From assembly GCA_040414495.1 (NCBI GenBank), contig JBEDUI010000172.1, positions 1 through 53,955 of the forward strand: a DNA stretch of 53,955 nt, given 5' to 3'. Source of the stretch: DATAVB01 sp040414495 (GTDB lineage: Bacteria > Actinomycetota > Actinomycetes > Mycobacteriales > QHCD01). This document shows, in pieces, positions 25,112 through 34,592 of the stretch (within the stretch, counting starts at the first letter, position 1; each line of letters opens with the position of its first letter). Made by a program: the position numbers and the translations under genes. The notes below the pieces were generated by a model. That model did not search any database. It was not told the origin of the DNA and worked only from the letters and a program-made list of their open reading frames with translations.

Positions 25112-25242
25112 TGTCCGACTCCTTCCGGCTCCCCGTCACTGGCCGGTCTAGTGTGTCGTATGCGCCGCGCCGCCCGTGCGGCAGGCGTGGACGTACATCC
25201 ACAGTGGGATGTAAAAGCACGTCGCAGGGGGGCGAAGGATTC

Positions 25243-26649
25243 GTGCTGGGCGGTCGGTCCCGGTTCGGCGGCCGCCGGATCTGGTACACAGCGCTGGGCG
25301 TGGTGGTCGTCGCGATCGTGGCGGTGGCTGCGGTCGTACTGGTCCGGATCGGCGACCACAGCGGCAAAGGCACGGCCGCCGGCCCGCGTACGTCGGCGAG
25401 CCCCTCGGCTAAACCGACCCCGACCCCGACTCCCGTTCTGCAAGGCGACAACGCGGCCGCGCCGACGCCATCGGTCGCGGGTCTGGCCGCGGCGTTGCGG
25501 GGTCCGCTGGCCGACGGGCGACTCGGCGGCCGGATCTCGGTCCGGGTTGTCGACGCGCTGACCGGACAGGTGCTGCTCGACCACGACGGCGACCGGATGG
25601 CGACCCCGGCCTCCACGACCAAGCTGCTCACCGCGACCGCCGCCTTGGCGACCATGCCGGCCGATTTCCGGTTCACCACGAAGGTGGTGGCCGGCGCCCG
25701 GCCCGGCGAGGTCGTGCTGGTGGGCGGCGGCGACCCGACGTTGGCGGCGCAGGCGGCCCACCCGAACTACCCCGGCGCGGCTAGCGTCACCGCCCTGGCC
25801 GCTGCTGTGAAATCCGTGAGCAAGACGCCGGTCACCCGGATCGTGGTCGACAGCAGCCGGTTTTCCGGGGCGACGGTCGGGCCGGGCTGGGATTCGGACG
25901 ACGTGAGCGGTGGCTACGCCGCTCCGATCACCGCCACCATGGTCGATGGTGGCCGCCTCAAGCCCGGGCTCACGGCCCGGTCCGACACCCCGGATCTGAC
26001 CGCCGGCAAGGCCCTGGCTACCGCGCTCGGCGTACCGGACGCGACCGTGACCGCCGGCCGCGCGGCCACCGGGGCCAAGACACTGGCCAGCGTGCAGTCG
26101 GCCCCGTTGACCACGATCGTGGCGCAGACGTTGACCCTCAGCGACAACGTGCTGGCCGAGTTCCTGGCCCGCCAGGTCGCCGTGCAGACCGGCGAACCGG
26201 CGTCCTTCGCCGGCGCGGCGGCCGCGGTGAAGCGGGTACTGGTACGGCTCGGGGTGCCGACCGCCGGGGTTGACCTGCACGACGACAGCGGCCTGTCCCG
26301 GTTGAACCGGATCAGCCCGGCCGCGTTGACCCAGACCCTGCGCATCGCCGCCTCGACCAAGCATCCCGGGCTGCACGCTCTGTTCGCCGGCATGCCGGTC
26401 GGTGGGTACGCCGGCACGCTGGCCGGCCGGTATCACGACGCGGGCAGCCAGCCTGGCGCCGGCTATGTCCGGGCCAAGACCGGGACGCTGTCCGGCGTCA
26501 GCTCGCTGTCCGGCGTCGTCCAGGACCGCAGCGGCCGGCTGTTGGCGTTCGCGTTGATGGCCGACCAGGTTTCCGCCACCGGCACGTTGCCGGCCGAGGA
26601 CGCGCTCGACGCGGTCGCGGCGACCCTGGCCGGCTGCGGCTGTCGTTAA
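25243..26649 (+). CDS. dacB: D-alanyl-D-alanine carboxypeptidase/endopeptidase (PBP4, S13)
   Basis: About 468 residues from a GTG at 25243 preceded by a GGGGGCGAAGG ribosome site; a longer frame to 25153 exists. A membrane segment near the N-terminus (YTALGVVVVAIVAVAAVVL) is followed by a Pro/Thr-rich linker and the serine-type catalytic domain. The three PBP motifs are ASTTK (Ser124, Lys127), SDN (300-302) and KTG (about 412). It trims or hydrolyses peptidoglycan peptides outside the membrane. The stop overlaps by four bases the end of the convergent Tat-exported gene. Confidence 0.92.
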   Translation: MLGGRSRFGGRRIWYTALGVVVVAIVAVAAVVLVRIGDHSGKGTAAGPRTSASPSAKPTPTPTPVLQGDNAAAPTPSVAGLAAALRGPLADGRLGGRISVRVVDALTGQVLLDHDGDRMATPASTTKLLTATAALATMPADFRFTTKVVAGARPGEVVLVGGGDPTLAAQAAHPNYPGAASVTALAAAVKSVSKTPVTRIVVDSSRFSGATVGPGWDSDDVSGGYAAPITATMVDGGRLKPGLTARSDTPDLTAGKALATALGVPDATVTAGRAATGAKTLASVQSAPLTTIVAQTLTLSDNVLAEFLARQVAVQTGEPASFAGAAAAVKRVLVRLGVPTAGVDLHDDSGLSRLNRISPAALTQTLRIAASTKHPGLHALFAGMPVGGYAGTLAGRYHDAGSQPGAGYVRAKTGTLSGVSSLSGVVQDRSGRLLAFALMADQVSATGTLPAEDALDAVAATLAGCGCR

Positions 26650-28535
26650 CTGAGCCGGAACAGTTGGGCCGCGCCGGCGGCCAACGTAAACCGCGTCCCG
26701 GTGGCCGTACTCCAGCGGTCGTGGGCCGGGTCGTACGACTCGGTCGTCTTGACCGCGGATCCGACCGCGAGCGTGAACGCCGCGCCCTCGTGCCGGGAAT
26801 AGTTCGCGACCAACACCCAGCGGGTATTCGCGTCGGACCCGGTGAATCGGCCCACCACGACCGGATCGCCGTCGACGCTCTGCACGTACGAATCGGCGGT
26901 GAAGTCCGGCAGCCCGCTCGGTAGGGTGGCGATATTGGCGCCCTGCACGGATTCTGATTCCAATGGCAGCAACACTTTGCCGATCCGCGACAAATAGTTG
27001 TTGTTAATGGATTTGGCTGCGCTGTAGAGCGGGGTACGTTGACCCTCCACTGTGATCAACGCGTTGCTGAAACCCTCACCCCGCGCCGGATCGGGCGTCC
27101 AATACGTAAAGTACTGAATTCCCTTGCAGCCGTAGGCGAGGCTGATGTTGATCTGCCAGAGCAGATCGGGCGCCTTTGGTACGGCGTGGCCGTTGTAGGC
27201 GACGCTCTGGATGTACGTCCAGGCAGGGATCTTGTAGTGCAACGCCGCGGCCCGTACATCGGACCAGTTCTGGAAATACCCGGTGTCCTCGCCGCTGGCG
27301 AGAATCGGATAACGGTCGAACGACAATTCCAGTGGCTTGACCGTTGCCGCCGCTTTCGCATACCCGGCGCCACCGTCAAACCCGGGCAGCAGGTTGACGA
27401 ACGGCAATATATCCGGCGCCAACGATTTCACGATGCCGACCGCATTTCCCAGCGTTGGCAGGGCCGAGTCCGACGGCTCGTCGTACAGGTCGAGTCCGGC
27501 GAACGAAGCATGCCCGCCGGCGTTGGCCGGATCCCACTGCGTGAGGCCGTTCGAGAAATCGTCGGTGAGCAGCACCTTTCCGCTCGGATCGGTAACGGTG
27601 ACGTTGTCGAAGAGGGCAGATTCGGTCCCGGCCTCACGGAATCCGACCTTGCCTTTGGTGTACGTGCCGTCGGTGGTGGTATCGACTACCGTGCCGTTCA
27701 CCTTCGTGGTGATCGTATTTCCCGCGACCGTGATTTCGACGTGATACGAGGTACCGCCGGTCACCGCGATATCCAACGGGACCGGCTTGACCCAGCTGGC
27801 GGCCCCGTTCACGAAGAGGGCTTTGGTCAGAGATCCGGGCGCACCGCTGTTGGTCAACAACCAGACGTACGCATTCCCCGAATCCGTGGCCCGGAACGCG
27901 ATGCCGGCCTGCGCGTACTTGTCCCCGCCGCCGGTCTGCCGCGGCGTCACGTCGACGGCCAGCGTGTAGTCGGTCCAGCTCGCGCCCTGCTTGGACAGCC
28001 CGATACTGCCGTTTCCGGTGCCACCGTTCATCAACAGTTGGCCGGATTGAATGCTCCAGTAACTGTGCAGTTGGTACGTGTTGATAACGCGCTGAATTAC
28101 GGTCGTGGCCTCATTTGTGGTCAAGGTGAAATCGCCGCCGGCGTCGCTGATCGTGAAACGTCCCAGCAGCCAACGGATATCGGGATCATCGACCAATACC
28201 TGCAACCCGACCTGATCGGCCATTCCCAGTGCGTATTGCTGGATCTGGGTGTCGGCGTACAGGTAATCGTTGCTGTGCGAAAACGTGAAACCGGCGTCGA
28301 CGATTTCCTGGTACCGGGCGAGCGTCGTCTCGAAAGGCGGTGGTGGCCAGAAAATTCCGATTGGAAAACGGTCGCCGGTCATGATCGGGCCGCCGCTGAC
28401 GTCCGGGTGAGTGACCGCCGCATGGGCGGCGCGGCCGAACAGAGCGGGCCCGGCGGCGACCGCACCTGTAGTCAGGCCGGCGACCCGGACAAAGTTCCGG
28501 CGGGTGAGCGGGTGGTGTACGGAGTCCTCGTTCAC
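26646..28535 (-). CDS. Tat-exported glycoside-hydrolase-like protein with inserted lectin-type domain
   Basis: 629 residues from a GTG at 28535, preceded by GAGGAGA at 5 bases. The N-terminus has a twin-arginine signal (TRRNFVRVAGLTTGAVAAG) and a cleavage region AAHA. Residues around 50-110 and the C-terminal half (LDLYDEPSD, SFDRYPILASG, GIQYFTYWTPDP) resemble a TIM-barrel hydrolase of the beta-galactosidase type. The middle (about 140-320: TDYTLAVDVTPRQTGGGDKY, YHVEITVAGNTITTKVNGT, FREAGTESALFDNVTV) resembles a concanavalin/DUF1080-like jelly roll. It probably acts outside the cell on a polysaccharide. The gene interrupts the usual dacB-metalloprotease order and looks acquired. No precise family is claimed. 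Confidence 0.75.
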   Translation of the reverse strand: MNEDSVHHPLTRRNFVRVAGLTTGAVAAGPALFGRAAHAAVTHPDVSGGPIMTGDRFPIGIFWPPPPFETTLARYQEIVDAGFTFSHSNDYLYADTQIQQYALGMADQVGLQVLVDDPDIRWLLGRFTISDAGGDFTLTTNEATTVIQRVINTYQLHSYWSIQSGQLLMNGGTGNGSIGLSKQGASWTDYTLAVDVTPRQTGGGDKYAQAGIAFRATDSGNAYVWLLTNSGAPGSLTKALFVNGAASWVKPVPLDIAVTGGTSYHVEITVAGNTITTKVNGTVVDTTTDGTYTKGKVGFREAGTESALFDNVTVTDPSGKVLLTDDFSNGLTQWDPANAGGHASFAGLDLYDEPSDSALPTLGNAVGIVKSLAPDILPFVNLLPGFDGGAGYAKAAATVKPLELSFDRYPILASGEDTGYFQNWSDVRAAALHYKIPAWTYIQSVAYNGHAVPKAPDLLWQINISLAYGCKGIQYFTYWTPDPARGEGFSNALITVEGQRTPLYSAAKSINNNYLSRIGKVLLPLESESVQGANIATLPSGLPDFTADSYVQSVDGDPVVVGRFTGSDANTRWVLVANYSRHEGAAFTLAVGSAVKTTESYDPAHDRWSTATGTRFTLAAGAAQLFRLS

Positions 28536-28722
28536 GGCGTCTCCTCGCGAAAGGGAATCCACGCTTTTCCCGGCCTTTTGGGCGGGAATACCACGATGAA
28601 TATGCAGAGGCTAACAACTGCCGTGAATTATTCATATGTCCAATATCGGTCAGGCCTGATCAGCTCGAAGTCGACCCGGCAATCGACGCGCCGAGTGAGC
28701 CCGGCGGCGTAACGTAGCGCGC

Positions 28723-29844
28723 ATGACGGGACCTGATTTCGGCCAGAACGCCGACCGTGCCGCGACCGCGTCCGGACCATCCCTCGTCGATTGGGACCTG
28801 GCCACGACGACCGCCGCGCGGCTGGTCCGTCCCGGCCCGCAGGTCACCCGCAGCGAGGCCGACGCCGCCGTGCAAGCGCTCCGACAGCTCGCCGATGTCG
28901 CCGACGGGCATGTCCGGGAGCTGACCGGGCTCGAGCCGATCGGCCCGCTGCCGCCGACCCGGGTGGTCGACCGGATGGCCTGGGTCGAGACGAACGCCGC
29001 CGGCCTGTCCGGCCTGATGGGTCCGCTCCTGGCCCGGCTGCAGGAACGCCGCGAGACCCAGCCCGGCCGGCGGGTCAGCGCGGTCGGCGCTCGGGTCACC
29101 GGCGCCCAGGCCGGCGTCATCCTGGCGTTCCTGGCCGGCAAGGTGCTCGGCCAGTACGAGCTGTTCGCGCGGCCCGGCGGCGAGCTGCTCCTGGTCGCGC
29201 CGAACGTGGTGGACGTCGAACGCACCCTGGGCATCGACCCGGGTGACTTCCGGCTGTGGGTCTGCCTGCACGAATGCACGCACCGGCTGCAGTTCAGCGC
29301 CGTACCGTGGCTCGGCGACCACCTGCAGGAACGGGTCGGTGCGCTGGTGACCGCGCTCGACCTCGACCCCAAGGTGGTGCGCGACCGGCTCGCCGCCGCG
29401 GTACGCGAACTGGCCAAGGCGGCCAAGGGCGATGATTCCGGCGAAGGGCTGCTCGCCCTCGTACAAGGCGCCGAATCCAAGGCGATCATGGACCAGATCA
29501 CGGCGTTGATGAGTCTGGTCGAGGGGCACGCCGAGTACGTGATGGACGCGGTCGGACCCGAGGTCGTGCCCAGCGTCGCCGCGATCCGGGCCAAGTTCAA
29601 CCGGCGCCGCGAGGGCTCCGGGGTGTTCGACCGGCTGGTTCGCCGGCTGCTCGGGCTGGATGTGAAAATGCGGCAGTACGCCGAGGGCGGCGCGTTCGTA
29701 CGCACCGTCGTCGAGGCGATCGGCATGGAAGGCTTCAACGCTGTCTGGAATTCGCCCGAGACGCTGCCGCGCTACTCGGAGTTGCGGGCGCCGCTGGACT
29801 GGGTCGAGCGCATTCACGGCTACCGGCCCGCGGCCGCGAGCTAA
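28723..29844 (+). CDS. Zinc-dependent metalloprotease, DUF2342 / F420-associated family
   Basis: 373 residues. The zinc site is HECTHRLQF (His183, Glu184, His187) with downstream Glu in VEGHAEYVMDAVG. The N-terminal GPDFGQNADRAATASGP and GRRVSAVGARVTGAQAG are typical of the actinobacterial family annotated as zinc-dependent metalloprotease or F420-biosynthesis-associated protein. Its true role is not established. It normally lies directly before tilS and hpt, as here (212 bp to tilS, occupied by a repeat). The start codon ATG at 28723 fits the family N-terminus. Confidence 0.9.
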   Translation: MTGPDFGQNADRAATASGPSLVDWDLATTTAARLVRPGPQVTRSEADAAVQALRQLADVADGHVRELTGLEPIGPLPPTRVVDRMAWVETNAAGLSGLMGPLLARLQERRETQPGRRVSAVGARVTGAQAGVILAFLAGKVLGQYELFARPGGELLLVAPNVVDVERTLGIDPGDFRLWVCLHECTHRLQFSAVPWLGDHLQERVGALVTALDLDPKVVRDRLAAAVRELAKAAKGDDSGEGLLALVQGAESKAIMDQITALMSLVEGHAEYVMDAVGPEVVPSVAAIRAKFNRRREGSGVFDRLVRRLLGLDVKMRQYAEGGAFVRTVVEAIGMEGFNAVWNSPETLPRYSELRAPLDWVERIHGYRPAAAS

Positions 29845-29914
29845 CGAGCCGGCTATGGCCGTGCCGCCCGGCCCGTCTCCCGCTTCTGGTCCTACCGCCG
29901 CCCTGGCCGCCCAT

Positions 29915-29992
29915 CGTGTTGATCATGAAGTTCCCTGCACGACACGCGGTCGACACGCCGAGGTTCGCGTCGGGAACTCCATGATCAACACG
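29915..29992. repeat. MITE-like inverted repeat, TGATCA family, copy 1
   Basis: Imperfect inverted repeat of 78 bp between the metalloprotease gene and tilS. The arms read CGTGTTGATCATGAAGTTCC and GGAACTCCATGATCAACACG. The interior (GACACGCGGTCGACACGCCG, then GGTT) is closely related to that of the copy at 53122-53210. It has no coding capacity of its own. A fragment with ATCAACACCGGGGATTT follows at 30010-30026. Confidence 0.8.
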
Positions 29993-30057
29993 GGCAGCCG
30001 GGACAACCGGATCAACACCGGGGATTTCCGGGAGCGGGCACAAGGGAGCGGGACCTG

Positions 30058-31029
30058 ATGTCCGGGCCGGCGGTGAGCGTCGCGTTGGTCCGGGCGGCGG
30101 TTCGGCGCAGCCTGGCCGATGTACCGCCCGGCGAGACCGTCCTGGTGGCATGCAGCGGCGGGGCCGATTCGCTCGCGTTGGCCGCCGCGACCGCGTTCGG
30201 TAGTCGGGCCGCCGGCTGGCGGGTCGGCCTGGTGACGGTCGACCACGGGCTGCAGCCCGGATCGGCGCAGCGCGCCGCCGGCCTCGCCGACTGGGCCCGG
30301 AACGCCGGCTACGACCCGGTGCACGTCGCGACCGTCTCGGTCGCCGGCCTGGCCGGTGGCCCGGAGGCCGCCGCCCGGTCGGCTCGGTACGAGGCGCTGG
30401 ACAAGGCGGCGGCCGAACACGGCGCGGTGGCCGTACTACTCGGCCACACCGAGGACGACCAGGCCGAGACCGTGCTGCTCGGCCTGGCTCGTGGCTCTGG
30501 CGCACGATCGCTGGCCGGCATGCCGACGCGGCGCGGCATCTACCGTCGCCCGTTGCTCGGGCTGTCCCGCGAGCTGGTCCGGGCCGCCGCCAAAGACGCC
30601 GGCCGGGAACCGTGGGAAGACCCGCACAACACCGACCCGGCGTACTCCCGGGCCCGCCTGCGCACAGTCCTGGCCGACCTGAGCGACACGCTCGGGCCCG
30701 GACTCACCTCGAATCTGGCCCGAACCGCCCGCCTGCTGCGGGCCGACGCCGACGCGCTGGATGCCATCGCAGCGGGCGAATTGCAAAGCCTGACCGAGCC
30801 CATCGATGTAAAGGCGCTGGCCAAACTGCCCGAAGCGGTACGTACCCGGGTGATCCGCGGCTGGCTCGTTGACGCCGGCGTACCCACCGGTGCGCTCACC
30901 TCCGTACATATCGGAGCGGTCGATGCGCTGGTGACCCGGTGGCGTGGGCAGGGACCGGTAGCCCTACCCCGGGATCGCACCGTCACCCGACGGCATGGCA
31001 GTCTGCATCTGGACCGTCCCGGCAGCTGA
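30058..31029 (+). CDS. tilS: tRNA(Ile)-lysidine synthase
   Basis: 323 residues, normal for the actinobacterial form, which lacks the long C-terminal domains. The ATP pyrophosphatase P-loop is CSGGADSLAL (33-38 for SGGADS), followed by VTVDHGLQPGS and LGHTEDDQAETVLLGLARGSG, both typical of TilS. It converts C34 of the AUA-reading tRNA-Ile anticodon to lysidine with ATP and lysine, making it essential. It starts 33 bases upstream of hpt, with which it is probably co-transcribed, and ends LHLDRPGS. Confidence 0.95.
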   Translation: MSGPAVSVALVRAAVRRSLADVPPGETVLVACSGGADSLALAAATAFGSRAAGWRVGLVTVDHGLQPGSAQRAAGLADWARNAGYDPVHVATVSVAGLAGGPEAAARSARYEALDKAAAEHGAVAVLLGHTEDDQAETVLLGLARGSGARSLAGMPTRRGIYRRPLLGLSRELVRAAAKDAGREPWEDPHNTDPAYSRARLRTVLADLSDTLGPGLTSNLARTARLLRADADALDAIAAGELQSLTEPIDVKALAKLPEAVRTRVIRGWLVDAGVPTGALTSVHIGAVDALVTRWRGQGPVALPRDRTVTRRHGSLHLDRPGS

Positions 31030-31062
31030 GCTGCTTTCACGACTCGCAACAGGGGTTATCCC

Positions 31063-31605
31063 GTGTACGACGGCGACATCGACACCGTTCTCGTCACCGA
31101 GGACCAGATCGCGGCCAGGGTCGAGGAACTCGCCAAGCAGATCTCGGCCGACTACGCCGATCGCGAACTGCTCCTGGTCGGGGTGCTCAAAGGCGCCGTG
31201 ATGTTCATGTCGGATCTGGCCCGCGCGCTGACCCGGCCGGTCGAGTTGGAGTTCATGGCGATCTCCTCGTACGGGTCGTCGACCTCTACCTCCGGTGTCG
31301 TAAGGATTCTGAAAGATCTGGACCGGGCCATCGCCGACAAGCACGTGCTCGTGGTCGAGGACATCATCGACTCGGGCCTGACCCTGTCCTGGCTGCTGAA
31401 GAACCTGAGCACGCGCGAACCGGCTTCGCTGCAGGTGGTCACGTTGTTGCGCAAGCCGGATGCGATCCGGGTCGACGTGCCGTTGGGGTACGTAGGCTTC
31501 GACATTCCGAACGAGTTCGTGGTCGGTTACGGACTCGATTACGCCGAGCGGTACCGGGACCTCCCATACGTCGCGCGGCTGCGGCCCGAGGTGTACTCCG
31601 GCTGA
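31063..31605 (+). CDS. hpt: Hypoxanthine phosphoribosyltransferase
   Basis: 180 residues from a GTG. The PRPP-binding motif is HVLVVEDIIDSGLTLSWLL, with LLVGVLKGAVMFMSDL near the N-terminus and VGYGLDYAERYRDLPYV near the end; the last two are characteristic of HPRT. It salvages hypoxanthine or guanine to IMP or GMP in the cytoplasm. It stands between tilS and ftsH as in most actinobacteria. The following 286 bp before ftsH contain no gene and must include the ftsH promoter. Confidence 0.95.
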   Translation: MYDGDIDTVLVTEDQIAARVEELAKQISADYADRELLLVGVLKGAVMFMSDLARALTRPVELEFMAISSYGSSTSTSGVVRILKDLDRAIADKHVLVVEDIIDSGLTLSWLLKNLSTREPASLQVVTLLRKPDAIRVDVPLGYVGFDIPNEFVVGYGLDYAERYRDLPYVARLRPEVYSG

Positions 31606-31891
31606 ACTCTCCGGTACGGATGCGACCCGGCTCACAGCCGGATCACCCGCTCAATCGACGCCGTCGGGAACGTCTCGGAACACCCAGGCGGGGCCCCACG
31701 TTGGTGCCTGTGGAAGCGGACGGATACGGCGCTGGGGCTCCAGAGAGCCGCGGTGTACCGTCCTGTTACCGGGGCGACGCCGGATTCGGGCATTTCATGC
31801 CGACCGGCTGCCCGCGAAGACGATACTCGACGCGCACGGGACGGCAGGAGGGACGGGGCAGCACTGACAAGTCGAGCCCCGGCTGACATCT

Positions 31892-34021
31892 ATGAACGGT
31901 AGAAGAATTCTGCGGTCGCCGTGGTTCTGGATCCCGGTGGCAGTCATTGTGCTGCTGATCTTGAACCCACTGGTGCGCGGCAACGGTGGTTACGCCACGG
32001 TCGATACGTCCAAGGCCATCACGGCGATCCAGGACCACAACGCCAACAAGGTCACCATCAACGACAAAGACCAGTCGTTGGACATCGACCTGAAGAACCC
32101 GGTCGACAAGCACACCAAGATCCACGCGTCGTACCCGGCCGACGCCGCGGGCCGCATCTTCGGCCTGCTGCAGGACCAGAAGAACGTCGATTACAACACC
32201 CACATCGGCGGCAACGGCGTCTTCGTACAGCTGTTGATCAGTATCGTTCCGTTCCTCTTGATCGGCTTCCTGCTCTTCTTCCTGATGAGTCAGATGCAGG
32301 GTGGCGGCAGTCGGGTCATGAATTTCGGGAAATCCAAGGCCAAATTGGTCAGTAAGGACACCCCGAAAACGACATTTGCCGACGTGGCCGGTGCCGACGA
32401 GGCGATCGAAGAGCTCCAGGAGATCAAGGAATTCCTGGAGAACCCGGCCAAATTCCAGGCCATTGGCGCCAAGATCCCCAAGGGCGTCCTGCTCTACGGC
32501 CCGCCTGGTACCGGTAAGACTCTGCTAGCGCGCGCCGTCGCCGGCGAGGCCGGTGTGCCGTTCTATTCAATCTCCGGTTCGGACTTCGTCGAGATGTTCG
32601 TCGGCGTCGGTGCCTCCCGGGTACGCGACCTGTTCGAGCAGGCCAAGGCCAACGCTCCGGCGATCGTGTTCGTGGACGAGATCGACGCCGTCGGTCGGCA
32701 CCGTGGCGCCGGCATGGGCGGCGGGCACGACGAGCGCGAGCAGACGCTGAACCAGTTGCTGGTCGAGATGGACGGCTTCGACGTCAAGGGCGGCGTGATC
32801 CTGATCGCGGCGACCAACCGTCCCGACATCCTCGACCCCGCGTTGCTGCGACCCGGCCGGTTCGACCGGCAGATCACGGTCGACCGGCCCGACCTGGCCG
32901 GCCGCAAGGCGATCCTGCGGGTGCACGCCAAGGGCAAGCCGTTCGCGGCTGACGTCAACCTCGACGACGTGGCCCGTCGTACCCCCGGCTTCACCGGTGC
33001 CGACCTGGCCAACGTGATCAACGAGGGCGCCCTGCTGACCGCGCGTAGCAACGCGCAACGGATCTCCGGTGGCGTACTGGAAGAGGCGATCGACCGCGTC
33101 ACCCTCGGCCCCGAACGCAAGAGCCGGGTGATCAGCGAGAAGGAAAAGAAGCTCACCGCGTATCACGAGGGTGGCCACGCGCTGGTCGGTTGGGCATTAC
33201 CCAACGCCGACCCGGTGTACAAGGTCACGATCCTGGCCCGCGGCCGTTCCGGTGGACACACCTTGCCGCTGCCCACCGAGGACAAATACACGATGGCCCG
33301 CTCCGAGATGATCGACCAGCTGGCGTTCGCGCTGGGTGGCCGGGCCGCCGAGGAGCTGGTCTTCCACGAGCCGACGACCGGTGCCAGCAACGACATCGAA
33401 AAGGCGACAGCCATCGCCCGTTCGATGGTCACTGACTACGGCATGAGCGCGAAGCTGGGCGCGGTGAAGTACGGCACCAGTGACTCCGAGCCGTTCCTCG
33501 GTCGGGATTACGGCCACCAGCGCGACTACTCCGACGAGATCGCGGCCGATATCGACGAGGAAGTGCGCGCGCTCATAGAGGGCGCGCACGACGAGGCGTG
33601 GGAGATCCTGGTCCAGTACCGCGACGTCCTGGACGCGATGGTGCTTGAGATCATGGACAAGGAGACGCTCGACAAGAACGACATCGAGCGGATCTTCGCC
33701 CCGGTCAAGAAGCGCCCGCCGCACAACCGGTACACCGCGTTCGGCAAGCGGACCCCGTCCGACATCCCGCCGGTGCAGACCCCGCGTGAGCTCAACGGCG
33801 CGTCCGTCGGTGGCACCCCGGCGCTGGGCGGTCCGGCTGACGGTGGCGCCCCGGCAACGACTCCGATGCCCTCGCCGTATCCGCGGCCGCAGGACCCGTC
33901 GCAGCCGGACAGCGGGACTCCAGGTTCGTCGACCGACTCGTGGTCCGGTGGCGGCTGGCAGCCCGGCAACGAGCCGTGGCGCCCGCCGGAAGACGATTCA
34001 TCAGGGGATGCTGGGGCGTGA
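31892..34021 (+). CDS. ftsH: ATP-dependent zinc metalloprotease FtsH
   Basis: 709 residues. Two membrane helices flank a small periplasmic domain: FWIPVAVIVLLILNPLV near the start and VQLLISIVPFLLIGFLLFF at about 110-130. The AAA domain has Walker A YGPPGTGKT (about 202-209), Walker B IVFVDEIDAVGRHR and the second region of homology ATNRPDILDPALLRPGRFDR. The zinc protease site is HEGGH (about 426-430), with the third ligand likely downstream near the GASNDIEKATAIARSM region. It degrades membrane and regulatory proteins. The C-terminus is a Pro/Ser/Gly-rich tail common in actinobacteria. It overlaps folE by four bases (GTGA). Confidence 0.97.
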   Translation: MNGRRILRSPWFWIPVAVIVLLILNPLVRGNGGYATVDTSKAITAIQDHNANKVTINDKDQSLDIDLKNPVDKHTKIHASYPADAAGRIFGLLQDQKNVDYNTHIGGNGVFVQLLISIVPFLLIGFLLFFLMSQMQGGGSRVMNFGKSKAKLVSKDTPKTTFADVAGADEAIEELQEIKEFLENPAKFQAIGAKIPKGVLLYGPPGTGKTLLARAVAGEAGVPFYSISGSDFVEMFVGVGASRVRDLFEQAKANAPAIVFVDEIDAVGRHRGAGMGGGHDEREQTLNQLLVEMDGFDVKGGVILIAATNRPDILDPALLRPGRFDRQITVDRPDLAGRKAILRVHAKGKPFAADVNLDDVARRTPGFTGADLANVINEGALLTARSNAQRISGGVLEEAIDRVTLGPERKSRVISEKEKKLTAYHEGGHALVGWALPNADPVYKVTILARGRSGGHTLPLPTEDKYTMARSEMIDQLAFALGGRAAEELVFHEPTTGASNDIEKATAIARSMVTDYGMSAKLGAVKYGTSDSEPFLGRDYGHQRDYSDEIAADIDEEVRALIEGAHDEAWEILVQYRDVLDAMVLEIMDKETLDKNDIERIFAPVKKRPPHNRYTAFGKRTPSDIPPVQTPRELNGASVGGTPALGGPADGGAPATTPMPSPYPRPQDPSQPDSGTPGSSTDSWSGGGWQPGNEPWRPPEDDSSGDAGA

Positions 34022-34590
34022 GCCGATTCGACGGTCCGCGGGTTGAAGCTGCAGTCCGGGAACTGTTGGCGGCTATTGGCGAGGACCCCGACCGCGAGGG
34101 ACTGAAGAGCACCCCAGAACGGGTGGCCAGGGCGTACGCCGAGCAGTTCGCCGGGCTGTACACCGACCCGGCCGAGGTGCTGCAGACCGTTTTCGACGAG
34201 GGCCACGAGGAAATGGTCCTGGTCAAGGACATCGAGCTGTATTCGACGTGCGAGCACCACTTGGTGCCGTTCCACGGGGTGGCGCACGTCGGCTACATCC
34301 CCAATACGGACGGGCAGATCACCGGGCTGTCCAAGCTGGCCCGGTTGGTCGACCTCTACGCCAAGCGCCCGCAGGTCCAGGAGCGGCTCACCAGCCAGAT
34401 CGCCGATGCGCTGATGGCCAAGCTCAGCCCGCGCGGCGTAATCGTGGTGATCGAGGCCGAGCACCTGTGCATGTCGATGCGCGGTGTCCGCAAGCCCGGC
34501 GCGCGCACCGTCACCTCCGCCGTACGCGGCGGTTTCCAGACCTCGCCCTCCACCAGGGCCGAGGCCATGAGCCTCATCCTGGGCGGTTGA
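34018..34590 (+). CDS. folE: GTP cyclohydrolase I
   Basis: 190 residues. It opens the folate pathway by converting GTP to 7,8-dihydroneopterin triphosphate. Zinc and active-site motifs are STCEHHLVPFHGVAHVGYIP (Cys and His ligands), SKLARLVDLYAKRPQVQERL and EAEHLCMSMRGVRKPGARTV. The start is the GTG overlapping the ftsH stop, giving MSRFDGPRVEAAVRELL; the longer upstream frame reads through ftsH and is not native. It forms one operon with folP, folB and folK; the folE-folP gap is two bases. Confidence 0.97.
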   Translation: MSRFDGPRVEAAVRELLAAIGEDPDREGLKSTPERVARAYAEQFAGLYTDPAEVLQTVFDEGHEEMVLVKDIELYSTCEHHLVPFHGVAHVGYIPNTDGQITGLSKLARLVDLYAKRPQVQERLTSQIADALMAKLSPRGVIVVIEAEHLCMSMRGVRKPGARTVTSAVRGGFQTSPSTRAEAMSLILGG

Positions 34591-34592
34591 TC

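Noticed and set aside
25096..26436. 446-residue minus-strand frame opposite dacB
   Set aside because: Composition typical of an antisense shadow in high-GC DNA. dacB on the plus strand has all three catalytic motifs.
31606..31891. Possible small gene between hpt and ftsH
   Set aside because: The frames have no start signals or family features; the region is better seen as the ftsH upstream region.
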